This document shows positions 1 through 7,696 of a stretch of DNA of 12,953 nucleotides, one piece after another. The notes beneath the pieces are model-generated. The model was not told the origin of the DNA. It did not search any database and saw only the letters and a list, made by a program, of their open reading frames with translations. Each line of letters starts with the position of its first letter. Position 1 is the first letter of the stretch. Origin of the DNA: Planctomycetota bacterium (lineage in GTDB: Bacteria; Planctomycetota; Planctomycetia; Planctomycetales; Planctomycetaceae); assembly GCA_003669575.1 (NCBI GenBank), contig QWOR01000279.1, positions 1 to 12,953 on the forward strand. Direction: 5' to 3'. Made by a program: the position numbers and the translations under genes.

Positions 1-296
1 AACTGGGTGAAGGTGGAGGTGGGGGTGAACTTGCGGGCGGTGGCAACGTAATCGGTTGCGCTGGCCAGCTGGGTGCGGTCGGTGAACTCACCGGACGAAG
101 GGAACTTCCTGTAAGTTTCTTCGTAGTTGTGAATTGCCAAGCCCATCTGCTTGAGGTTGTTTTTGCACTGGGAGCGGCGAGCAGCCTCACGAGCCTGCTG
201 CACGGCTGGCAGGAGCAGAGCGATCAGAACAGCGATAATGGCGATCACAACCAACAATTCAATCAGCGTAAAACCACGTCGACTTGCTTTGAGCAT
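1..296 (-). CDS. DUF1559 family prepilin-like protein, C-terminus beyond window edge
   Basis: Reading down from the ATG at 296-294, the frame stays open to the window edge, giving 98 N-terminal residues. The start is a short basic leader (MLKASRRG), then a type IV pilin-like processing site with the predicted cut between G8 and F9 (GFTLIELLVVIAII) and a hydrophobic helix to about residue 30. Next comes PAVQQAREAARRSQCKNNLKQ and the motif GLAIHNYEE. This combination is the hallmark of the DUF1559 proteins that occur in large numbers in planctomycete genomes. Known of the family: prepilin-peptidase type N-terminus and a globular C-terminal domain, with individual functions mostly unknown. A GGAAG ribosome-binding sequence lies at 308-304, 7 nt before the ATG, which supports this start. 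About two thirds or more of a typical family member lies outside the window. Confidence 0.93.
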   Translation of the reverse strand, partial: MLKASRRGFTLIELLVVIAIIAVLIALLLPAVQQAREAARRSQCKNNLKQMGLAIHNYEETYRKFPSSGEFTDRTQLASATDYVATARKFTPTSTFTQ

Positions 297-838
297 AATC
301 AATCTTCCATCCCATCCGGGAGACAAATTTGTTGTCTCTCGCCCACTGCAAGAGATCAACTTCTGGGACGCATTATGGGGATGAAGTGCGAAGGGATTAT
401 GAACAAGGTGCGAATTGGAGAATAAGTCAAGGTCAGTTTTTGGGGCCGATGACGACTACTGATGTGACACAAGTCATAGATGCGTAATTGGTTGAGTTGG
501 AATATGTTTCGTTGTGTCACCTCTGGGGCCACCGGAAAAATTGAACTCCTCTCGCCCTCGCTCACGTTTCGAGTTGGTCAATCCATGACTTTGGAGCGTC
601 AAGATACCGAGGCCAGTCGAGTGGTTTCTGATTTTTGACCCGGTCAGGTGTTCCAGCGGCAACTGTTTTGTCGCTTCCAGTGACTCTGACGAACGTAGCG
701 ACTCAGGCCGGATCGGTAGGGGGGAAGTCCAGCGAAACCGAAGGGTCCGGGTGTTCTACCGCCGCCCGGTCAGCGTTGCATGTCACACTTGGGCGGGGGC
801 AGTCCCCGTGTACCGATCACCTCAGCCAGCGGTTCCAG
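297..838. other. Intergenic region between divergent genes
   Basis: This 542-base region separates the minus-strand DUF1559 gene from the plus-strand ABC ATPase gene, so it should hold promoters for both. Small open frames occur in it but none looks like a protein: their translations are low-complexity and lack recognisable motifs. The stretch 635-838 is open in frame with the ATPase but does not resemble an ATPase N-terminus. What stands out is the spaced inverted repeat at 464-520 (listed separately) and a short GC hairpin at 794-808 (CGGGG/CCCCG, 5-nt loop) shortly before the ATPase start. I could not recognise a convincing -35/-10 pair. Confidence 0.6.
464..520. repeat. Spaced inverted repeat, possible operator pair
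   Basis: GTGACACAA at 464-472 is the exact reverse complement of TTGTGTCAC at 512-520, with 39 bases between. Each arm contains the near-palindrome GTGWCAC, so the arms also resemble each other in direct orientation. The heptamer TGGGGCC occurs outside both arms (441-447 region and 524-530). The position between divergent promoters fits a pair of regulator binding sites, but this is inference and no regulator is identified. Confidence 0.35.
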
Positions 839-1600
839 ATGATTCACGTCGAGAACCTGTCCAAGTCGTTCTTTGATCTGCGACGCGGCGATGTGCTGGC
901 TTTGGATCACGTCTCATTCGATGTGGCTCCGGGCGAAATCTTCGGCCTGCTGGGCCCCAATGGGGCAGGGAAGACGACCTGCCTGCGGATGCTCAGTACC
1001 GTGCTTAAGCCGACCGGTGGTCGCGCCGAGATCGCCGGTTTTGATGTGGCGACTCAACCTGAGCAAGTTCGCTCGCATATCGGGTTTATGTCGAATAACA
1101 CGGGCATCTATGACCGCATGACGGCCTGGGAGTTCGTGCAGTACTACGGTCGTCTGTACGGGATGCCCGAGGATGTACTGACACCGCGGCTGGAGCAGAT
1201 CTTCCAGCGGTTGCAGATGAATGATTTCCGTGATGTGCTTGGGTCGAAGATGTCGACGGGGATGAAGCAAAAGGTGTCGATTGCGCGCACGATCGTCCAT
1301 GATCCCCCGGTCATGATCTTTGACGAGCCGACATCGGGGCTCGATGTGCTGGTCGCACGTGCGGTCGTGCAGACCGTCGACTCCCTGAAATCACAGGGCA
1401 AATGCATCATTTTCTCGACGCACATCATGCGCGAGGTTGAGAAGCTGTGCGATCGGGTGGCGATCATTCATCGCGGGAAGATCCTCGCCATGGGGACACT
1501 GCCCGAACTGGCCGATCGATACAATCAACCCGATGTGGAAGAGCTGTTTTTCGATTTGATTCAGGCCCATGACGAGTCATACCGCCAGACCACCTCGTAA
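839..1600 (+). CDS. ABC transporter ATP-binding protein, NatA-like (ABC-2 type export)
   Basis: This 253-residue protein is the cytoplasmic ATPase that powers an ABC-2 type exporter. Visible motifs in order are Walker A GPNGAGKT (39-46), signature MSTGMKQ (138-144, the variant typical of NatA-like proteins), Walker B PVMIFDEP (157-164), D-loop SGLD (166-169) and H-loop histidine 195 in FSTHIM. The residue at the usual Q-loop position (IGFMSN, 81-86) is Asn86 rather than Gln. The ATG at 839 gives a normal family N-terminus (MIHVENLSKSF). The frame stays open back to about 635, but that extension is unlike the family. The permease gene starts 70 bases after the stop and is the obvious partner. 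Length is normal for the family. The substrate is unknown. The resemblance to the sodium exporter subunit NatA is by family only, so no symbol is assigned. Confidence 0.93.
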   Translation: MIHVENLSKSFFDLRRGDVLALDHVSFDVAPGEIFGLLGPNGAGKTTCLRMLSTVLKPTGGRAEIAGFDVATQPEQVRSHIGFMSNNTGIYDRMTAWEFVQYYGRLYGMPEDVLTPRLEQIFQRLQMNDFRDVLGSKMSTGMKQKVSIARTIVHDPPVMIFDEPTSGLDVLVARAVVQTVDSLKSQGKCIIFSTHIMREVEKLCDRVAIIHRGKILAMGTLPELADRYNQPDVEELFFDLIQAHDESYRQTTS

Positions 1601-1670
1601 GGTCTGCGGGATTCGCGACTGTTCACCCCACCAGAATTCACATTTCCTCCCTTCAAAAGCCCCGGTCCCC

Positions 1671-4214
1671 ATGAACTGGAAGAACGTTAAGCTGGTCTTC
1701 CTCCGCGAGGTCCGCGATCAGTTGCGAGACCGCCGGACACTTTTCATGGTGGCGGTGTTGCCGTTGCTGCTTTATCCCGCGCTGGGCGTGGGGATGACCT
1801 ATATGACGGTGAACTTCTCCGAGCAGGAGCGGACCGTCATGATCCTGGGGGCGAAGGATCTTCCACCGCCTCCATTGCTTGACCCGCAGAAGCCGGATCG
1901 GTTTCTCCCGGAGTATTTCTCCGCGGCGTCCGATGCAAACAAGTTACGCGTCATCACCGAGTCCAATCTTGGTCAACCGATTGAGCCCGGAATCTCGCCC
2001 GATGTCCACGAGGCTGAGCAGGATTTCCTGAAGCAGGCTGTTGAGTATCGCGGAACGCTGGAACAACTGGGCGTCCTTTCACGGTCGCGAGCCGCCGCCG
2101 AAGAGAAGTCGGTGCGTCTGTCCTATGCCGGTCCGGAGAAGAAGGCCGAGCTTGACGCCTGTGTCGCATCGGTGGCTGAACTGAAACATCAGGAATCAGA
2201 ACTCAAGGCGAAGGTCGACCTCTGGTTCAGTAATGCACCGGTGCAGGTGATGATCGTCGTCCCCACCGGCTTCGCGACCAAGCTTGAAGAGGCCAATCGG
2301 CAACTGGCCAACCGGACTGGCAACGAAGTCCAAGTTGATGACATGCCGCGTCCGATGATTCTGCAGAACAGCGCGGATGAGAAGTCTCAGCTAGCCTCGC
2401 GTCGCATTCGGGAAGCACTGACGAAGTGGGAAGACCACCTGAGAGCAGCTCGGTTGGAACAGGCGGGGTTGCCCAGTTCACTGTCCTCGCCGGTTGATCT
2501 GACGAGTGTCGATGTGGCTGCGAAGGATGATCTGTCAGCGAATCTGTGGAGCAAACTCTTCCCGGCGCTACTGGTCATGATGGGTGTGACGGGAGCGTTC
2601 TACCCGGCCGTGGACCTGGGGGCGGGAGAAAAGGAACGCGGCACGATGGAGACGCTGCTGATCTCTCCGGCCCGCCGATCCGAGATTGTCATGGGCAAGT
2701 TCATGACGGTCATGGTCTTCAGTCTGTCGACGGCTCTGCTGAACATGCTCAGCATGGGGATGACCGGACAGCATGTGCTGTCGATGGCCGGTAGTGGTGG
2801 CATGGGAGCTGTCAGCTTCCCTTCCGCAGTGTCGCTGATGTGGGTGATCTTTCTCGCCTTTCCTCTGTCGGCGCTCTTCAGTGCGACGAGCCTGGCTCTC
2901 GCGATGTTTGCCAGCAGCAGTAAGGAAGGTCAGTACTACCTGACTCCCCTGCTGATGGTGACGATGGGCCTGACGATGTTCTGTCTGAGCCCGGCAATTG
3001 AGATTCAGCCGTACTACAGCATCCTGCCCGTGGCAGGTCCGGCGTTGTTGCTGAAGGCACTTCTCGGTAGCGGGGCGTCGTTGTCCGAGCTCAGCGTGTA
3101 CTTCCTGCCGGTGATCGGTTCGAGCATCTTCTACAGCATCGTGGCCTTAAACTGGGCGATCTCACTGTTTGATCGAGAAGAGGTTCTCTTCAGCCAGGCG
3201 GAGCGGTTTGACCTCGGCCTGTGGATCAAACACATCCTGCGTGATAAGGACCCGGTCCCCAGCCGGACCGAGGCTGCGATCTGCTTTGCGATGATTGTTC
3301 TGACGCAGTTTGCGGCACTGAGCAGCATGAAGCCAGATCTGGGCGGCGATTCGCAGGCCCGCAACTTCACGATGCTGATGTGGCAGACGGTCTATCTGAT
3401 CGTGACAGTCGGCCTGCCGCCGGTGTTGATGGCGATTCTATTGACCAGCAGCGTACGCAGAACCCTGAAGCTCTTCTGGCCAAGGTGGCAGTATCTGTTG
3501 CTCGGGTTCGTGCTGCCGGTGGTACTGCAGCCGATCGCCGTGGAACTGATTCATCAGCTCGACTGGTTCTTCCCGAAGCTTCCGGCGGAGATGGCCGAGT
3601 TCATGAAATCGCTCTCCGACCCGAATGTGGACTGGTGGTGGCCATTGCTGGCGATTGCCGTCGCTCCGGCAGTATGTGAAGAGTTGGCTTTCCGCGGTTT
3701 CCTGCTGTCTGGCTTCCAGTCGGGGCGGCAGCGCAGCTTCTGGACACCGATCCTGTTGTCGGCGGTGTGCTTTGGCGTCGTCCACATGATTGCGCATCAG
3801 GTCTTCAATGCCATGCTGCTGGGGATCGTCCTCGGCCTGCTGGCTGTCCGCAGTCGCAGCCTCGTCCCCGGGGTGATCTTTCACTTCATCTTTAACGGGA
3901 TGCAGGTGCTGCAGACTCGCATTCCGAAGACCGTCTTTGAGTCACGCGAGATGCAATGGCTGTTCAGCGTGGAGAGTGAAGCCGGACAGACCGCGATCCG
4001 GTTCAACGCCCCGCTGCTGGCGATCTCCGGACTCCTGTCTCTGGGGCTGATCACATGGCTGGTCAGGGCACCGATCGATGCCGATCCCGAAGGCCCGCAG
4101 CGCCGGTTCTCTGACCTGCCTCCGATGAATTCCGATACGCTCACACTTCCCGAGAATGATCCTCGCTGGGATCAGATGCGAGCCAATGCCGCCCGGGGGC
4201 ACAATTCGATCTGA
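1671..4214 (+). CDS. ABC-2 permease fused to a CPBP intramembrane metalloprotease
   Basis: This 847-residue polytopic membrane protein is the likely partner of the upstream ATPase. Residues 1-46 contain a basic start (LREVRDQLRDRRT) and TM1 (about 24-46). A soluble, presumably extracytoplasmic section (about 50-290) has charged, partly coiled-coil stretches. About 290-500 is an ABC2/NatB-type membrane domain with the hallmark GAGEKERGTMETLL (317-330) and several TM segments. After a linker, about 535-800 is a second multi-TM part with all three CPBP (Rce1/Abi) motifs: EELAFR (E670, E671, R675), FGVVH (F701, H705) and HFIFN (H738, N742). Those residues are the expected active-site glutamates and histidines, so the protease looks intact. 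The ATG at 1671 gives a normal NatB-like N-terminus, and the upstream extension to 1569, overlapping the ATPase gene, looks spurious. Known: single-chain permease/CPBP proteins occur in planctomycetes. The substrates of both halves are unknown. Confidence 0.9.
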   Translation: MNWKNVKLVFLREVRDQLRDRRTLFMVAVLPLLLYPALGVGMTYMTVNFSEQERTVMILGAKDLPPPPLLDPQKPDRFLPEYFSAASDANKLRVITESNLGQPIEPGISPDVHEAEQDFLKQAVEYRGTLEQLGVLSRSRAAAEEKSVRLSYAGPEKKAELDACVASVAELKHQESELKAKVDLWFSNAPVQVMIVVPTGFATKLEEANRQLANRTGNEVQVDDMPRPMILQNSADEKSQLASRRIREALTKWEDHLRAARLEQAGLPSSLSSPVDLTSVDVAAKDDLSANLWSKLFPALLVMMGVTGAFYPAVDLGAGEKERGTMETLLISPARRSEIVMGKFMTVMVFSLSTALLNMLSMGMTGQHVLSMAGSGGMGAVSFPSAVSLMWVIFLAFPLSALFSATSLALAMFASSSKEGQYYLTPLLMVTMGLTMFCLSPAIEIQPYYSILPVAGPALLLKALLGSGASLSELSVYFLPVIGSSIFYSIVALNWAISLFDREEVLFSQAERFDLGLWIKHILRDKDPVPSRTEAAICFAMIVLTQFAALSSMKPDLGGDSQARNFTMLMWQTVYLIVTVGLPPVLMAILLTSSVRRTLKLFWPRWQYLLLGFVLPVVLQPIAVELIHQLDWFFPKLPAEMAEFMKSLSDPNVDWWWPLLAIAVAPAVCEELAFRGFLLSGFQSGRQRSFWTPILLSAVCFGVVHMIAHQVFNAMLLGIVLGLLAVRSRSLVPGVIFHFIFNGMQVLQTRIPKTVFESREMQWLFSVESEAGQTAIRFNAPLLAISGLLSLGLITWLVRAPIDADPEGPQRRFSDLPPMNSDTLTLPENDPRWDQMRANAARGHNSI

Positions 4215-4622
4215 CGCCGCTGCAGCGCGATCCCCCCTGACTGGGGCAGGTCATCGGTCTCCGCAGGCTCGACTTTCCCCGATTGCGTGGTGAGCGGTAC
4301 TGCATATCGTCGTCCCGGCCGGCCGAAATTCCAGGGTCAGGAAGCTCTGCGGCGACACAGCACAATCGCTACAAACGGTATTCCTTATCAGACAATTGAA
4401 GTGGATCGCACATCTTTCCAAATCGGTATTCCCGGATGTCCCCGATCAATCCATAAATGATGTGAAGGGGTGCGTCCACTCGCAGTTATTGCCGATATAT
4501 GGCATGACTTCAGAGTACGTTTTCGATCTGGCAGAGATCGACACTCTCGACATGCGGGACTGAGTTCGCATGTGACGGGCACACGGATCGTGTTTGTTTT
4601 GCCTCAACTTGATGGCGAATTC
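4215..4622. other. Intergenic region, no gene seen
   Basis: About 400 bases lie between the permease stop and the hydrolase start. Right after the stop is a perfect 10-base palindrome CGCTGCAGCG (4218-4227) and a short CCCC/GGGG hairpin (4234-4246). Neither has a following T tract, so they are at best weak terminator candidates. The nonamer CGGTATTCC occurs near 4375-4383 and again near 4424-4432. A GTG-started frame from 4470 runs into the hydrolase but its extra residues lack sense. The hydrolase promoter should be in the right half, which is AT-richer, but no clear -35/-10 pair is visible. Confidence 0.5.
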
Positions 4623-5981
4623 ATGATCCGCAGTTTTCCACGCTCATTCATCTGGCTGGCCTTTGGTCTGGCCACAGCCTGGTTGTCGTTGATCGCTGCC
4701 CCCCGTCCAGTCAGCGGGCAGGATTCGCCGCGTTACAGCCGGTCTTTCTACTCACCCGCTCAGGCCACTTCAGCGGCTGCGCCGTACGCGACCGGTTACA
4801 CCGGCGACGTTCAACCCAGTCCTGAGCCCGCTCCCCCGTCCTACAGTCAGGCTCCCCCGCAGCAGGTCTCCGGTGTCATTGGCACCGCCCAGGCCCCGCA
4901 CTACTGGATCGTGAGCTCACGTTGTGATGTTCAGCACAAGCGGCACATGCATCTCGACGATGGTGTACTCGATGTCTACGAGCGGACCGCCGACGGTCAG
5001 CTGCACTACACCAATATGGGCTCGTTGCAGGCTGGGCTGATTCCGGGCGTGCCCGTGCTGATGTGTGTTCACGGGAGTTTTGTGGCTTGGGAAGACGAGT
5101 GCTATGAGTCTCATCTCGCCTATCAGTGGTTCCGCAACTCGTGCCCGAATCTGCCACTGCAGGTGGTGTTCTTTACGTGGCCCAGCAACGGCATGATCAC
5201 GGGGCTGCTCCCGACAGACGTGGCGATTCGCGGTAAGCAGGCGGAGTTTAATGGCTTCCATATGGGCCGGCTGATGAACTGCATCCCGGAAAGCTGTCCG
5301 GTGACCCTCATGGGGCATAGTTTCGGTTGCCGCGTGATTCTGTCGACGCTGCATCTGGCGGGCGGTGGAGCGATTCATGGCTTGCAATTCCCCGGGGCCA
5401 TGACTGCGCATCGTTACCGAGCTGTGCTTGCCGCAGCTGCGGTCGATCATCACTGGTTGAATCCTGGTGACCGTTATGGATGTGCTTTGCCGCGGACGGA
5501 GTGTGTGGTGAACCTTCAAAATCGGAAGGACCTGGCACTGGCTTTCTATCCCCTGCATCGTCTCTTCGCCGGTCGGCCACTGGCCCGGTCAGGGCTGACT
5601 CGCCGCGATACGCGATTGCTGGGAGCGGAAAGCCAGAAGGTTATTAACATCGATGTGACCGCCATCGAAGGTCACAATCACCTCTGGCCTGGATATTTCA
5701 ACTCGCCAGAGATCGGTGCGGCGATTGCCAATGTGATCTACTGGCCGGAAGTCAACCAGCCGATGGGCACTCCGACCTATTCGGCTCCGACCTCGACGTC
5801 GGCCGCATCTGCACCTGTTCGGCAGCGGACACAACGCGTAGCGCCACGGCCGACAGCACCTCCGGTCGAAGAGGAGACGCCGGTGCCGGTGGAGAGTCCG
5901 ATCGAGAACCCGGTCTATGTTCCCGCGGAAGACGACGATACCGTCCCCGCACCACCTCTGCTCGCTCCAAGTTTGCAGTAA
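4623..5981 (+). CDS. Secreted alpha/beta hydrolase (serine hydrolase fold, DUF900-like)
   Basis: This 452-residue protein is predicted to be exported. Residues 1-33 form a signal peptide (basic start, hydrophobic core FIWLAFGLATAWLSLIAA, likely cut near VSGQ). A Pro/Ser/Ala/Tyr-rich spacer (about 34-90) follows. The hydrolase domain spans about 95-375: an oxyanion-type turn CVHGSF (148-153), the nucleophile elbow GHSFG with Ser233 (231-235), a candidate acid Asp303 in NRKDLAL, and a candidate catalytic histidine at His351 or His353 in EGHNHLWPGY. The order Ser, Asp, His fits the alpha/beta hydrolase fold, and the overall look resembles DUF900-type hydrolases. The C-terminal 75 residues are Pro/Thr/Glu-rich and probably disordered. 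The ATG at 4623 is chosen because the signal peptide begins there. The gene stands alone, converging on the next gene with 31 bases between stops. The substrate is unknown; an esterase or lipase activity is only a guess. Confidence 0.8.
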   Translation: MIRSFPRSFIWLAFGLATAWLSLIAAPRPVSGQDSPRYSRSFYSPAQATSAAAPYATGYTGDVQPSPEPAPPSYSQAPPQQVSGVIGTAQAPHYWIVSSRCDVQHKRHMHLDDGVLDVYERTADGQLHYTNMGSLQAGLIPGVPVLMCVHGSFVAWEDECYESHLAYQWFRNSCPNLPLQVVFFTWPSNGMITGLLPTDVAIRGKQAEFNGFHMGRLMNCIPESCPVTLMGHSFGCRVILSTLHLAGGGAIHGLQFPGAMTAHRYRAVLAAAAVDHHWLNPGDRYGCALPRTECVVNLQNRKDLALAFYPLHRLFAGRPLARSGLTRRDTRLLGAESQKVINIDVTAIEGHNHLWPGYFNSPEIGAAIANVIYWPEVNQPMGTPTYSAPTSTSAASAPVRQRTQRVAPRPTAPPVEEETPVPVESPIENPVYVPAEDDDTVPAPPLLAPSLQ

Positions 5982-6012
5982 CCCGCAGCTCTCGGTGAGG
6001 GGAATGGAGGGG

Positions 6013-6894
6013 CTATTTTTTGGGTTCGATTGCCTCTTCCGTATCGGTCTGGATTAGCAACAGTGCCTGTTCGGCGGCTTGTTTAATTTCGCCGTCTTGT
6101 TCGTGGGCGATCTTCTGGAGCTGGGGGACGGCATTGACGGCCTGGGGGCCGATGCGGCCGAGGAGCTGAATCACGGGGGTGACGACCTCGGTGTCGTTGT
6201 CAGCCAGCACAGCGGTCAGCTTCGGGAGTTCCCCGCTTGCTTCGGGCCCAAAGGCTCCGAGATTCGCTGCCGCCATACGGCGCAGCTGGGGATCAGAGTC
6301 GGCCAGCAGACTGGTCAGTGTGGAGATCACCTCGGTCTGGTGTTCTGGAATTTGTGCCAGTGAAGCCGCAGCGTTGGCCCGCACAAACGACGACTCATCG
6401 GACAGGCACGCGGTCAGTACCTTTTGCAGATCTTTGTCCGCGGCTCCAGACAAGGCACAGATCGTGGCTGCGGTTTCCCGCTCGATCGGGTTAGAGGACT
6501 TCAGGCCGTCCACCAGGACGGGAGTGGCATCAGCTCCCAGCGTGACGAGCTTCTGCTGAGCCGCGTCCCATGCAGGGCCTTCGGTGCCTGGCTGGGTGAG
6601 GAGCTGGAACGCTGCGCGGGCCTCAGCTGTCTTCTGCGAATCGACAGGCTTCGCAGCTGCTTTGGAAGTTGGGGATGGAACACTTGCGACTGGACTGTTC
6701 CCAGGCTGGTCCGAGCTCGAAGGGGCTGCGACTGGAGCCGTAGCATTGCTGGCTGGGGCAGTCGCTGCCGGAGTCGCTGGTACTGCCACGCTGTTCGACG
6801 AATCGCCCCCGCCGCAGCCAGCGGCCGTTGCCATAAGCCCAACCGCCAGACTCCATGTCATGGGAGCGGAAACAACCTTCCGTGGTGCAATCAC
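6013..6894 (-). CDS. HEAT-repeat protein, putative lipoprotein
   Basis: This 293-residue protein starts at a GTG (6894-6892). Residues 1-27 look like a lipoprotein signal: basic start, hydrophobic stretch WSLAVGLMATAAG, then Cys27 and GGGDSSN. The sequence before the cysteine (TAAGC) is a weak lipobox, so lipidation is likely but not certain. About 30-90 is an Ala/Pro/Ser/Thr-rich linker. From about 95 to 283 there are four to five HEAT/armadillo-like helical repeats, recognisable by recurring ATPVLVDGLKS, RANAAASLAQI, RRMAAANLGAFG and VIQLLGRIGPQA. Such repeats usually form protein-binding scaffolds, and no catalytic motif is seen. The start codon overlaps the stop of the upstream membrane-protein gene (GTGA), so the two are probably translationally coupled and may work together at the membrane. 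Met12 is an alternative start that would shorten the basic region. Confidence 0.85.
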   Translation of the reverse strand: MIAPRKVVSAPMTWSLAVGLMATAAGCGGGDSSNSVAVPATPAATAPASNATAPVAAPSSSDQPGNSPVASVPSPTSKAAAKPVDSQKTAEARAAFQLLTQPGTEGPAWDAAQQKLVTLGADATPVLVDGLKSSNPIERETAATICALSGAADKDLQKVLTACLSDESSFVRANAAASLAQIPEHQTEVISTLTSLLADSDPQLRRMAAANLGAFGPEASGELPKLTAVLADNDTEVVTPVIQLLGRIGPQAVNAVPQLQKIAHEQDGEIKQAAEQALLLIQTDTEEAIEPKK

Positions 6895-7691
6895 GTCGAA
6901 CTCTCCTGCGACGGGGCGGGGCTGGTCTGGGGGCTGCTGCCCGGGCCGGGCAAGGACGGAGCGACCGCAGGCTCCGTCAGTCCCAGATCTCGGCCAGCTG
7001 TGGGCAGTACCATGATCTTCTGCCAGATCTTGCGTGACAAGCCCGATGTCAGGTCTTCCAGATCGTTGACGGCCGAGACAGCCTCAGAGTCCTCGAAGTG
7101 CTGAATGTAGAGGGCGGCGACTTTTCCCGCGAGAGACAACATCTCGATGCAGTAGTCGAGGTAGCGTGTCAGCTCAAAAGCGGTCATCGTCCGCTGCGGT
7201 GATGATTTCGTATCAGGACCGGCCATCAGTAAGCGGTCGGGGTCCTTGGTCAGCTGATGCATGTCGATGATATGAGCGATCGATCGAAGTTCATGAATCG
7301 CCTGCAGGCAACGTTTGCGTTTGACGCGGGCCTCCAGGGTGATCAGGAAGACGATCGTCGCGCCAATCAGGAACAGTGTCTGGAACCCGGCGTCACCCAT
7401 CTGGAGCAGGTCTTCCAGTCCGATGTGATTGTCCTCCAGCCGGAACGCTCTCAGGATGTAGGCGAACAACACGATCATCGAGACGATCAGTGAAACCATC
7501 ACCAGCCGCAGGAAGTACATCGGTCGGGAGATCTGGTGTGACCGGACCTGGGCCTTGCGAGAGACCTCGAGCAGCGAGTCGCAGACTTTGTTCAGGTTGG
7601 CATTGGGGAATCGCTCGCGAATTCGGCGAGACAGCGTTTCGACCGTGTCGATAATCTGGTTCGGATCGAGTCGCAGGTAGGAAACCGCCAT
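6891..7691 (-). CDS. Two-TM membrane protein of unknown function
   Basis: I do not recognise the family. From the ATG at 7691-7689 the protein has 266 residues: a basic, helical N-terminal region (about 1-57, with SRRIRERF), TM1 (about 61-83, LRLVMVSLIVSMIVLFAYIL), a short acidic loop, TM2 (about 103-120, FQTLFLIGATIVFLITLE), a basic cap ARVKRKR, a long helical cytoplasmic-type region (about 125-230) and a Pro/Ser-rich tail. A GTG nine bases earlier (7700-7698) is an alternative start. I prefer the ATG because GGGTG lies 6 bases before it. The stop overlaps the start of the HEAT lipoprotein gene by four bases (GTGA), indicating an operon of at least two genes. The two-helix layout with a long soluble tail suggests a membrane anchor or scaffold, but that is inference. 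Confidence 0.8.
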   Translation of the reverse strand: MAVSYLRLDPNQIIDTVETLSRRIRERFPNANLNKVCDSLLEVSRKAQVRSHQISRPMYFLRLVMVSLIVSMIVLFAYILRAFRLEDNHIGLEDLLQMGDAGFQTLFLIGATIVFLITLEARVKRKRCLQAIHELRSIAHIIDMHQLTKDPDRLLMAGPDTKSSPQRTMTAFELTRYLDYCIEMLSLAGKVAALYIQHFEDSEAVSAVNDLEDLTSGLSRKIWQKIMVLPTAGRDLGLTEPAVAPSLPGPGSSPQTSPAPSQESST

Positions 7692-7696
7692 CAAAT

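Noticed and set aside
794..808. Hairpin CGGGG/CCCCG ahead of the ATPase as a terminator or riboswitch part
   Set aside because: Only five base pairs, no T tract and no further conserved structure around it.
635..838. N-terminal extension of the ABC ATPase to 635
   Set aside because: The extra 68 residues are low-complexity, unlike any ATPase N-terminus. The ATG at 839 gives a normal family start and length.
1569..1670. Permease start at 1569, overlapping the ATPase gene
   Set aside because: The extra 34 residues are basic, His/Pro-rich and non-conserved in character. The ATG at 1671 gives a typical NatB-like N-terminus.
4218..4246. Terminator after the permease gene
   Set aside because: The palindrome CGCTGCAGCG and the CCCC/GGGG hairpin are present but no T tract follows, so a Rho-independent terminator is not supported.
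4470..4622. Hydrolase start at the GTG at 4470
   Set aside because: It would bury the clear signal peptide that begins at 4623 inside the protein.
4917..5558. Minus-strand frame of 213 codons inside the hydrolase gene
   Set aside because: It is rich in His, Arg and Gln and has no domain. The plus-strand hydrolase motifs explain the sequence.
6424..7104. Long plus-strand frame of 226 codons opposite the HEAT and membrane-protein genes
   Set aside because: Its translation is rich in Arg, Ser, Cys and Trp with no motif, as expected of an antisense shadow of GC-rich coding sequence. The minus-strand genes have clear domains.
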